This document shows, one piece after another, positions 1 to 8,700 of a DNA stretch of 64,000 bases; the first letter of the stretch is position 1; every line of letters begins with the position of its first letter. Below the pieces are notes generated by a model. The model saw only the letters and a program-made list of their open reading frames with translations, ran no database searches and was not told where the DNA came from. The stretch comes from an uncultured Clostridia bacterium. Lineage in GTDB: Bacteria; Bacillota; Clostridia; Christensenellales; Borkfalkiaceae. The position numbers and the translations under genes were made by a program. The stretch is taken from assembly GCA_947570625.1 (NCBI GenBank), contig CANOUP010000008.1, forward strand, positions 1-64,000, given 5' to 3'.

Positions 1-379
1 TTTCGTCCGTACATATGCTTGAACTACCGATATCAAGCTCCGCACAGACCGCCGTCTGCTCGCCGTATAAATTACGCTTCTTTTCCCAGGTAAGACCGCC
101 CGAATACCAGCCTTCGTTTACTGTAAACGAAATTACGTTTTCGCCCTCTTTCAAAAGCTCGGTGACATTGTAAATCTGCATTTGCAAAGTCTTGTTATAC
201 GAAGTCCAGCCGGGGGTTAAATAGCTATCCCCGACCCTTACTCCGTTTATTTCCGCATAATATAAGCCCAAAGCCGTGACTTTTAAAACGGCTTTTTCCA
301 AGCTCTCTATATTGAATTTCTTTTCTACGGTAAAGGTGTTTGCCCTTTCCTTTACTCCTATAAATTTACCGTTTAACAT
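1..379 (-). CDS. Alpha-L-rhamnosidase, N-terminal part (GH78-like), cut by window edge
   Basis: About 126 residues are visible; the rest lies beyond the left edge. The translation (MLNGKFIGVKER..., then LGLYYAEINGVRVGDSYLTPGW, TSYNKTLQMQIYNVTELLKEGEN and NEGWYSGG) matches the Bac_rhamnosid_N beta-sandwich that precedes the catalytic (alpha/alpha)6 domain of bacterial alpha-L-rhamnosidases. This domain helps bind the substrate; the full enzyme would release terminal L-rhamnose from glycans or glycosides. The ATG at 379 is preceded by GGAGA with good spacing and overlaps the 3' end of the upstream glycosidase gene by 14 bases, so the two are probably translationally coupled. No signal peptide is seen, so it is probably cytoplasmic and acts on imported oligosaccharides. 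The catalytic residues are outside the window, so activity is inferred from the N-terminal domain only. Confidence 0.8.
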   Translation of the reverse strand, partial: MLNGKFIGVKERANTFTVEKKFNIESLEKAVLKVTALGLYYAEINGVRVGDSYLTPGWTSYNKTLQMQIYNVTELLKEGENVISFTVNEGWYSGGLTWEKKRNLYGEQTAVCAELDIGSSSICTDE

Positions 380-2129
380 CTATATTCTCCGCTTTCCCGT
401 TCAGATAAATATTTTTTACCGTAACCCGTTTCACTTCTTCGGGCAATTCGGCATTGAAGGTAAAACCCTTTTCATCGAACCCGATATTCAAAAGTCCGTC
501 CGTAAATACCCGGCAGAAAAGTCCGCTTTCCGCCGAAAGATGTCGCATACCGCCCTCGGGATATGCTTCTACCGCATAAGGAACATGTTCGCCCAAAAGA
601 CGGGTGTTGCAGTATTCTTTCAGCTTTGCCCATGCCTTTTCTTTTTCGCCCACGCGGAACAGCGTGGCAAGATAATATAACGCACTTCTATCCCAAAGGA
701 TTGTTTCGCCCTCGGTGGAACGGCAACTGCCGTCCGTCCACAGTTTTTCGTCTATGCTCTTTAACGTATCCTTTGCGCGTTCCGTGATACCCATATAAAC
801 GGGCAAACAGTTCCACGCACGGATTTCATTGCATCCTTTATGGTAATGATAGGTCTGATACCCCGCCACTTCGCCGCCGAAATAATTTTCTATGCCGTTC
901 TTTATTTTGCTCTGCAACGCAAATACGCTTTCGGCTTCTTCCTCTTTACCCATACGCTTTAATAAAATTGCGTAGCCTCCGAGTCCGCCGTATGCAAGAG
1001 AGGAAGTATTCAGGTTTACGCCCGAAGAAATGCGATTTTCCAGCTCGTCGCTGTCCGAAAATACTACGCCGTCGTCGGTCAAATTTCTGCGGATATATTC
1101 AACGCACCAATCGAGCGCCTTTTTCTGCTCTGCGTTCGGAAGTTTCCCTTGCGTTAAGAGCACGCGGGAAAGTCCGTACAAATACATTTCAGCATCGCCC
1201 CTGTCGCCCGCGCAGCCGAAGTTATCCGTACCGCCGCAGATGATACTGCTTGGGATGGGCAGATAGCCGTCGTTGAAATAGGGATAATACCAACCGTATA
1301 TATTTTCGATCGCCTCCGCCTCTTTTTTATCGCCCGTGAACGCAAACCACGGAGCGACGTATTCGCATTGGTCGTTGCACCATATCGCCGCATAATACGC
1401 AAGCCCGCCGGGGTTATGGATTAATCCTTTGAACGTTCGGCACAATCCCTCCGCCGCTCTGAGCTTTGCAAATGCAAACATAGTGTCCACGGTATCATTT
1501 CCCATGGTAATATCGCACTGCGATAAAATTTCTTCCACGCGCGCCCGTCTTTTTTCAAGCGGGGCATTTTCGCGCGGAATATCCCCGTTTGCATATCTCG
1601 CCGTGTATGAGAACGTAAGCGACAGACGCTCTCCTGCCCTTATCGGACGGCAAGGCGTATTACAAGAACATTCAAAATAGACATAGCCTTCACAGGTAAG
1701 ACGCAAATCAATACGGGTGAGTGTTTTCCATTCAAGCGAAACGGATTTCGTTCCGTTGTTGCAAAGCTCTACATGCTCGTAAAAGACGGGCAATCCCACG
1801 GACGGAAAAAACCTGCGCGCAACCGTCAATTCACCCGCATGGGAATACACCGAAAGCACCCCGTCAAATTCCACCCGCCCGAATGTTTCCTTTGTCTGGA
1901 ACACAATCGGACTTTTATCCGTTTCGGGATAGTAGGTTGCGCAAGTATTATTCGGTTGTGTGCGGAAATTGGGAAACGCAAACTGCCGTTTATAATACGG
2001 CTCGCCACACTTTACGCCGTAGGTTACGGCGCAGGAAACTTGCTCTCCGCCCATTTCGATACGGTCGGAATGTCCCTCAAAATCTTCGCTTGCGATTCTT
2101 TTTTTGTTTTCGGCAATATACCAACGCAT
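366..2129 (-). CDS. Putative (alpha/alpha)6 six-hairpin glycosidase
   Basis: 587 residues, no signal peptide, so probably cytoplasmic. The N-terminal ~200 residues are beta-rich. The middle is helical with aromatic and acidic clusters typical of six-hairpin glycosidases (NPGGLAYYAAIWCNDQCEYVAPWFAFTGD near residue 245; CAGDRGDAEMYLYG; NLNTSSLAYGGLGGYA). The C-terminus (MRHLSAESGLFCRVFTDGLLNIGF) runs into a short beta region, as in glucosidase-like members of this fold. I cannot assign a CAZy family or catalytic pair. It lies between a GH31 gene (11-base gap) and a GH78-type gene (overlap), so it probably trims the same imported oligosaccharide. It could alternatively be a GH78/GH63-like or debranching-type enzyme. 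Confidence 0.6.
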   Translation of the reverse strand: MRWYIAENKKRIASEDFEGHSDRIEMGGEQVSCAVTYGVKCGEPYYKRQFAFPNFRTQPNNTCATYYPETDKSPIVFQTKETFGRVEFDGVLSVYSHAGELTVARRFFPSVGLPVFYEHVELCNNGTKSVSLEWKTLTRIDLRLTCEGYVYFECSCNTPCRPIRAGERLSLTFSYTARYANGDIPRENAPLEKRRARVEEILSQCDITMGNDTVDTMFAFAKLRAAEGLCRTFKGLIHNPGGLAYYAAIWCNDQCEYVAPWFAFTGDKKEAEAIENIYGWYYPYFNDGYLPIPSSIICGGTDNFGCAGDRGDAEMYLYGLSRVLLTQGKLPNAEQKKALDWCVEYIRRNLTDDGVVFSDSDELENRISSGVNLNTSSLAYGGLGGYAILLKRMGKEEEAESVFALQSKIKNGIENYFGGEVAGYQTYHYHKGCNEIRAWNCLPVYMGITERAKDTLKSIDEKLWTDGSCRSTEGETILWDRSALYYLATLFRVGEKEKAWAKLKEYCNTRLLGEHVPYAVEAYPEGGMRHLSAESGLFCRVFTDGLLNIGFDEKGFTFNAELPEEVKRVTVKNIYLNGKAENIDVKR

Positions 2130-2140
2130 AAGCTACCACC

Positions 2141-4657
2141 TTATAAATAAAATTTAATTTCGTATTCTTTGTTTACGTCGAGTACCACAGGAACACAAAT
2201 CACGTCGCCGTCGGATGCGCAGTCCGATGTATTCAGGGGGAACGCCGAACTATCCTTTTTCGTCTTTTTATAGCCGACTTCTTCGCCGTTTACCGTCACT
2301 TTCCGAACGCTTTCAGCGTCCTTTAACAGGTGATATTTAACGGTTACTTCGCGCTTATCGAAACACTTTTCACCCTCGAATTTGCCCTCTGCCGCGTGGA
2401 GCTTTATTACAAAGGCGTTGCAATCTTCACAATAGTACGCCTCGTATGCGCTCTTTCTGAATTGTCCCGACTTATACGCCGTAGTTTCGGTATCGTCCTC
2501 GTAGAGATACCCGCTGTCCGTCGCATCTTTGCAGGGGTAGAAATCGTAAACGAGCTTATCCCACTTCTGTTCTTTCGTGTTATGAGCCTCGTATGCCAAA
2601 GGCAACAGCGCGCCGAGCCTTACGAACAAAGGCGATTCGTGCAAGCCGTATCCGCGCACGACCGTTTTACCGCCAGCATAAATTTTACCGCTGAACGCGT
2701 CAACCCATTTGCCCGCGGGCAGGTAGGTTTGGTGTCCGTCGGTATGCTCGACAATCTTTTTAGCCAACAATTCACAGCAAGCCTCGCCTCCCGCTTGGAA
2801 GTACTCGATTTCAACCTTATACTCTCTGTCCGCTTCAAGCCGTTTTAAATCCCAGACCCACGCCGCGTGAAGCGTCTTGTCCTCTAATACCTTTTCACCG
2901 TCTATCCATACGGTTGAGCCGTCGTCGCAGCGGATATACAGCTCCACGGGGTCGGCAAATTTCAAAACGGTTGAAAACATTGCCGAAAAATCGTAAACGG
3001 GCACGCCTTTTTCGGGCGAAGTGTGATTTAAAACCATATCAAGAACATTGTATTCGGCGGTTGCAATCGGCTCGCCTTTAAGCTCTCTGCCGTTATAATA
3101 TGTTGCTTTTACTTTCTCTGTATAACATTTTTTATCTACTGCCCAAGGTCGGTTGCCGCCAATAGGCGAAATGAGAATATCGTTGCCAAGCATATACGCG
3201 CCGTCGCACTTTAAAGCGCGTTTATCTGAGGGATATTCCCAGCCCAATCCCTTAAAAATCGGTAAACCGTTTTCATAGCTTTCGTATGCGCTTTTATAAA
3301 TGACGGGGAGAAGACGGTAACGGAGATTGTTGTATTCCCTGACTATATCTTCTGTTTCCTCATCGAAAACCCAAGGCTCGCGGGTGCGCTCTACGATATT
3401 CGTGCAGTGCGGACGGAATACGGGAGATAACGTGCCGTACTGCATCCAGCGGATAAACAGCTCTTTATCGGGGTTGCCGATATGTCCGCCGCAATCCGAA
3501 TTGAGATACGGAATACAATTGTTCCCGCATTTTATAATATTATCCACTTCCTGCGAAATCACGCCCGCCTCCGAGCCTACATCGCCCGTCCACTGAATGG
3601 AATAGCGGTGTGACGCGCTGTCTTTAATCCCCAAATAACTGCCCGTAGAAACGTCTACGGCATTGCCCATTATTACGGGACGGCGGTAAATGTCTTTGCT
3701 TCCCGCTTGTCTTTGCCAAAAATTGCGTGTAATATCTTCAAACAAATACAGTCCGCAGGTTTCATAAGGCAGATTTTTAGACGGCGAAACAAGCTTTATC
3801 CCCCAATTTCTGTCGTACCACCAAATATCCAGCCCCTTTTTCATTAAAGATTGTAAATTGCTTTCGCGGTAGGCAATCTCTTCGGACTCGAAAACTTGCT
3901 TGCCGTCTACGGGTTCGGGGTGGTCGTTGAACATAACCTCAACGCCGTGCGCGTGCGCAAAGTCTAAAAACCTCTTCATATCGGGAAAGAGTTTTGTGTT
4001 GATATCGTAACCCCAGCCGTGTTCGCACGAACGCCAGTCCGTATCTATGACCATAACGTCCAAAGGCACGTTGTGCGCTTCATAATCCAAAATAAGCTGT
4101 TTAGCCGTTTCTTCGGTGTAGGCGTAATACTTACTGTTCCACCCGCCGAGCGTGGAAAGACGCACCAGCTCAGGCTTGCCCGTAAGCTCGACGAAGAGTT
4201 TGCGGAGCTTTTTCGCGTCCCTTCGGCAAAGCAACAGATATATATCCTGAACGTTTTCTTCTATCTTATATTCGCCTTTTCTGTCCACGGAATAGCCGCC
4301 GTCGGGCACGATAACCCTCGGCGTGTCCGATATTGCGAAAACCTCCGGCGTCTTATCCAAAGGAGGAAGTTCGCCGCTGTTTTTAAGTTTTTTATAAGTA
4401 TAAATCTTTTTCCCGTTTTTTTCAAGCCTTACGCCCGTAAGCGATTTTGCATTTTCGGGAATATATAATTCGTATTCTCCGAAGCATACTACGCTCTCTT
4501 CCTGCGTGTATGCAACTTCATTATTTTCATAGTTGGTTTTATTTGGAATGAAAAAAGTATTGCTGTCGCAAAATTTTCCGTTTTGACTGCATTCGATTCG
4601 TATAATATCTGCACTTAAAAGCTGTACTCTTACTTTACCTGATATAATTTGTTCCAT
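2141..4657 (-). CDS. GH31 alpha-glycosidase with inserted PA14-like domain
   Basis: 838 residues, no signal peptide. The GH31 (beta/alpha)8 core is clear: VMVIDTDW near residue 201, the probable nucleophile Asp282 in WWYDRNW, the probable acid/base Asp359 in QWTGDVGSE, and LNSDCGGHIG followed by RWMQYGTLSPVFRPHC near 386-418. Residues about 506-635 (VYDFSAMFSTVLKFADPVELYIRCDDGSTVWIDG region) look like a PA14 beta-sandwich. It is inserted between LISPIGG and TYLPAGKWVDAFSG of the C-terminal GH31 domain. GH31 enzymes release alpha-linked glucose, xylose, galactose or GalNAc; the substrate here is not predictable by eye. It is separated from the upstream lipoprotein gene by a hairpin and followed closely by two more glycosidases. 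Confidence 0.88.
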   Translation of the reverse strand: MEQIISGKVRVQLLSADIIRIECSQNGKFCDSNTFFIPNKTNYENNEVAYTQEESVVCFGEYELYIPENAKSLTGVRLEKNGKKIYTYKKLKNSGELPPLDKTPEVFAISDTPRVIVPDGGYSVDRKGEYKIEENVQDIYLLLCRRDAKKLRKLFVELTGKPELVRLSTLGGWNSKYYAYTEETAKQLILDYEAHNVPLDVMVIDTDWRSCEHGWGYDINTKLFPDMKRFLDFAHAHGVEVMFNDHPEPVDGKQVFESEEIAYRESNLQSLMKKGLDIWWYDRNWGIKLVSPSKNLPYETCGLYLFEDITRNFWQRQAGSKDIYRRPVIMGNAVDVSTGSYLGIKDSASHRYSIQWTGDVGSEAGVISQEVDNIIKCGNNCIPYLNSDCGGHIGNPDKELFIRWMQYGTLSPVFRPHCTNIVERTREPWVFDEETEDIVREYNNLRYRLLPVIYKSAYESYENGLPIFKGLGWEYPSDKRALKCDGAYMLGNDILISPIGGNRPWAVDKKCYTEKVKATYYNGRELKGEPIATAEYNVLDMVLNHTSPEKGVPVYDFSAMFSTVLKFADPVELYIRCDDGSTVWIDGEKVLEDKTLHAAWVWDLKRLEADREYKVEIEYFQAGGEACCELLAKKIVEHTDGHQTYLPAGKWVDAFSGKIYAGGKTVVRGYGLHESPLFVRLGALLPLAYEAHNTKEQKWDKLVYDFYPCKDATDSGYLYEDDTETTAYKSGQFRKSAYEAYYCEDCNAFVIKLHAAEGKFEGEKCFDKREVTVKYHLLKDAESVRKVTVNGEEVGYKKTKKDSSAFPLNTSDCASDGDVICVPVVLDVNKEYEIKFYL

Positions 4658-4679
4658 AATTTCACCTTAGAATATTTGC

Positions 4680-4708
4680 TTGCCCGCCCTTTCATTCAGG
4701 ACGGGCAA
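4680..4708 (-). other. Intergenic stem-loop without T-tract
   Basis: Inverted repeat TTGCCCG...CGGGCAA extended by CCT/AGG with a 7-base loop, between the lipoprotein gene ending at 4721 and GH31 starting at 4657. On the minus strand it is followed by GCAAATATTC, not a T-run. An mRNA-stabilising or processing hairpin is more likely than a terminator. Confidence 0.55.
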
Positions 4709-4720
4709 CCGTTAAACTTA

Positions 4721-5659
4721 TTATTGTTCGCTGAAAACACAGCGGGGATTTGCAATGCCCCAGCAAATTTCGCTCTTTGCCGAAGACTGCGTCCAACCGT
4801 TCACTTGTTCCGCCTGTCCGAAAGCAAAGCGGTAAAGCGCTTCGTTCCCGTCGAAATGTGCGTTCGTGGATATAAGAATGGGAATACCGTATTTGTCCTC
4901 GAAGTAGAACGAACAATTTGTGCCCTGGCGCACAACGCGTACCCATATGCCACCCTGTTTCACAAATAAGTCCGTAAACTCGGGCGCAACCTTAGTGAGA
5001 TTGCCAGCCTCGAAGTTTTTATACTGCAATCCGTCAACCTTATTGTATGCAACGCCGAAATTGTACCAGCCGTTCCCCGTCAAGGTAATTTTTCTGTTCA
5101 GATTGACGTTCACCCAAACGGTACCGCTGTCGGGAAAATCCGTAAAAGTCTTGCCCGCTTCATTCGTCCAGCCGATAAAGCAACGTATCGTAAAGTCGCG
5201 GTTTTCGGTATTTGCACCTGCGGGGTCCGCCCAACCGTTAGGAAGAGCTACGGGCGCAACGGAAGAATCGGCGAAATTGCTGTACGGTATCTCGCTGTTT
5301 CCTGTAAAATCCTCGTAGTATCTGCCGCAGCTATTGCAGAAATAGTACCCGTTATAACTTCCTACCTGCTCTTCGTAGCGGTGCATATCGTGCCGCAATT
5401 TTTCGATTTTGACGTCGTCCGAAGTAGTGGGTCTTTGTGCGTTTTTGTCGCTGAACAGCTCGCCGCATTCACACTCGTAATAGACATAGTTGCCCTCTTC
5501 GTAACAGGTTGCGTCTTTCCCGTCAACCTTAGTAAGATTAGTATGGGCACAAGCGGGAGTTTCGTCTTTTTCGTCGCCGTTTCCTCCCCCGCACCCTGTG
5601 AACAACCCCGCACACGTAAGCACGGAAACGGCGCATACAAGAGCCTTAAATCTTTTCAT
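4721..5659 (-). CDS. Secreted lipoprotein with Cys-rich N-terminal segments, unknown function
   Basis: 312 residues. Residues 1-23 form a lipoprotein signal (KRF...VLTCAGLFTGC) followed by GGGNGDEKDE. Residues ~36-120 hold two Cys-rich stretches (YYECECGELF and YYFCNSCGRYYEDFTG) typical of surface lipoproteins of gut Clostridia. Residues ~130-312 are beta-rich with aromatic residues (TLTGNGWYNFGVAYNK, GIWVRVVRQGTNCSFYFEDKYG), suggesting a concanavalin-like jelly-roll that may bind glycan. It follows the 1441-residue lipoprotein, from which a hairpin separates it, and precedes GH31. I do not recognise a defined family. Confidence 0.7.
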   Translation of the reverse strand: MKRFKALVCAVSVLTCAGLFTGCGGGNGDEKDETPACAHTNLTKVDGKDATCYEEGNYVYYECECGELFSDKNAQRPTTSDDVKIEKLRHDMHRYEEQVGSYNGYYFCNSCGRYYEDFTGNSEIPYSNFADSSVAPVALPNGWADPAGANTENRDFTIRCFIGWTNEAGKTFTDFPDSGTVWVNVNLNRKITLTGNGWYNFGVAYNKVDGLQYKNFEAGNLTKVAPEFTDLFVKQGGIWVRVVRQGTNCSFYFEDKYGIPILISTNAHFDGNEALYRFAFGQAEQVNGWTQSSAKSEICWGIANPRCVFSEQ

Positions 5660-5686
5660 AATTTGCTCCTTTTCGTTTAAGATTTA

Positions 5687-5709
5687 CGGGGCGGCGTTAC
5701 GCCGCCCCG
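5687..5709 (-). other. Intergenic stem-loop without T-tract
   Basis: Perfect 10-bp GC stem (CGGGGCGGCG/CGCCGCCCCG) with a TTA loop, between two lipoprotein genes. The minus-strand 3' flank is TAAATCTTAAACG with no T-run, so it is probably an mRNA stability or processing element. Confidence 0.6.
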
Positions 5710-5725
5710 CTCAATTGTTACGTTT

Positions 5726-8700
5726 TCATTCTGCTTCGCTTTCGACTGCGTTCGAAACGGATATATCCGAGAAAGTATAACTGTTGCCGCACGCAAGGAA
5801 CTTGATTTCGTTCTTGACGTCATTTCCGATTGTTAAATCGCCGGCTGTACCGCCCTCGTCAAGCCTTACCCAATCCTCACCGTTCTGCGCATAGATGCGG
5901 ATAACGCCGTTCGCGCGTACCACCTTGAAGTTCAGACCGGACTCCGACTGCGCCGCCGCGTTTATCCAGGACAACGCAGGGTCGCCGTCGTGCCATTTCT
6001 GTTCAGGTCCGCTCGGATTAATATCGAGCGACCCGGGCAACTTAACCACGTCGGACGAGCTTGTGTCGCGCAGGAACAGGAAGAAGCCTATTTCTCCCGT
6101 ACCTATCTGTACGCCGAAGCGGTTTGCCGCCCATTCGTCGTTACCGTGCGCACTTGAATTGAAGTCAGTGCTTTTAACGTTGAAAGTAAGCGTAAGATTT
6201 TCGGAAGTCTGCTGGTCTTCGGTCAGTACCAAATCGGCGGATATAGCGCGGTGGTTTATTCTGTCGGACGCGCCGTTGCCCTTGATAGCTATCGTGCCGT
6301 TTGCAGAGTCTATCGTGATTTCGTCAGAAGTAGCGTACGCGATAACCTTTACGAGGTTGATGACGATTTCGCCGCCCGCTGCGCTTACCGTTACGGTAGT
6401 GTCGGCATAGCCGTAGCAGGTAACATTGTATTCGCCGATAGCCATTTTGGCGGGATTTTCATTGCCGCCTTCCGTGTAGGTGTATTGATTTACGCCGTCC
6501 GAGGAAACGAGCTTTATTTGCGTACCGTTTGCAAGCGTAACCACCGTCGTTCCGTCCGTATCCTTTGCCGCGACGGTCAGCGTTACGTCAGCCAACGTCG
6601 TTTTCTTGAAGTTGGCAACGACTTTGATATCACCCGTAACCAGATAATTATAGGTATAAACTTTACCGTTCTGCGTCCATTTGTTTTCGCCGTCTGCGGT
6701 TACGGTGATAGCGCTTGCTCCCTCGCCGATAACAATGCTTTCAAGCTCGTACCCATCGTTTGCCGTTACCGTGAGAATTGCCTTGTCGCCCTTGTAGTAG
6801 TTTTGAACGTCCGTTGCAATCGTGCCGTATTCGCTGTTATTTACGCTTGTCGTTAAAGCCGCCTTTTCGGACTCTGCGGGAAGCGCAACGCTTGTATCGG
6901 AGAACGTCCAGTGGTCGCCGCCGCCTAGGAGCTTAATCTCATTGAGTACGTTGTTTGCAATCGTCAAATCGCCGCCCGAAGAAGGATTTTCGTTTGCAGT
7001 TCCGCCATTCTCCTTGTTCGGCTCATCCTTACTCAAAAGCACCCAATTTTCGCCGTTCTTTGCATACACGCTGATAACGCCGTTCTTCCTCTCGACTTTC
7101 ATCTGTAAGCCGCTCTCCGAGAAAGCCGCCACCGTAAGCCATACCAATCCGGTATCGTCGCCGTGCCACTTCTTTTCGCTGTTAGGGTTCATATCCAGCG
7201 AGCCGGGATTAAGCTTTACGACGTCCGCCGCAGTGGGGTTGGAATTGTCGCGTACGAAGATAAAGAAACCGAGCGCGCCTTCGCCAAGCTGAACGCCGAA
7301 ACGGCTTGCCGCCCAGTCGTCGCCTTTTCTGTTGTCCTTCTTCGTACCCTTTACATTGAAGGTGAGCGTCAGTCCCGTGGAGTTCTTCTGCTCGTCGGTG
7401 AGTTTCAAATCCGCCGAAATCTGGCGGTTGTCGCTTCTGTCCGCAATGCCGTTGCCGTGGATTGTGATCGTCTTATCTTCGGTTACGGTGATTTCATTAC
7501 CAGCATTTGCCGAAGGGGTCGCAATCGGCTCTGAGAGTTCCACTATAATTTCAGAGTTATCGGCGTCAACGGTTATCGTCTTTTTGAAACAGCCTTCGCA
7601 CGTAACTATGTACGTACCCGCGTACATCTGAGTGAAGTTATCATCGTTTCCAACCGTGTACGTATAGGTAACAAATCCGTTCAAGTCTTCGAACGTGATA
7701 ACCGTACCTTTTGCAAGCTCCGCGGCGTTACCCGTAAAGTCTTCCGCTTCGATAACAATATTAACGTCAATAAGTTGAAGCTGTTCGAATTCCGCAACTA
7801 TCGCGGCGTCTTGAACGGCTATAAAGGTATACACGTTATCTTTTACGGAAGCGAGAACCGACTGACCGTTAACTTTCAGGTCTTTAATCCTGTAACCGTT
7901 ATTCGGAGTCAAGGTGACCGTGACATTTTCGCCTGTTGTAACCTTGTTGCCTTCCGTACCGGTAATAGTAACCGTGCCGTTCGTGTCCGTCGTTTCGTTT
8001 GTTATGGTAACTTCGTGCTTTTCGCCGAGCACGGCAATCGCCGCAACCGTCGTAGAGCAGTCGCCGCCTATTCTCAGCGTAAAAGTTTCGCCGTCTGCGC
8101 CGAATTCGGTTGTATCTACGTCAAACGTAACGAGGTCGGCGCGGGGATTATCACCGCGTGTGTGAAGGAACGTGCCGTTTCCGACGCAATTGCCGTCGGC
8201 ATCGTAAAGATTGCAGGTAATTGTTCTGTCTCCGCCGTCATAAGTACCCGTAAACACGAGAATTTGTTTTGCATTTTTAGGCACCTTAACGGAAACGTCG
8301 ATATATTGGCCGTTGTCAAGGAACAGGCAGTTAGCATTGGTTGTTCCGTTTGCTTTGAAATTGATGTTGCCTGTCTTGCCGTTGAAATCGGAACCGTAAC
8401 GGGTAATGCCGTCAAGACCGTTTCCAATCAAACCGCCGTAAGAAGGCGCGTCGCCTGCGGCGTTATAACGCTTGTAACCAAGCACCAACTTATCGTTTAC
8501 GATATACGAATCGAAATCATACGTTCCCTGAGGACATTCTACGTTGCTTGCGGTGAAAGCCGACTCTACAAACGTTGCCTTGACTTCCACGTCAGGTTTC
8601 GTAAGCGTAACGGTAACTTTTCCGTTTGCGATTCTGTCCGCATATTCCTTGCCGTTCACCGTGAGCGAGCCGACCACGTAGCCGTTGTCGGGCGTAACGG

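Noticed and set aside
4680..4708. Intrinsic terminator between lipoprotein and GH31 genes (and similar hairpins at 5687, 15375, 34599, 41866)
   Set aside because: No T-tract follows on the transcribed strand. Treated as internal mRNA hairpins.
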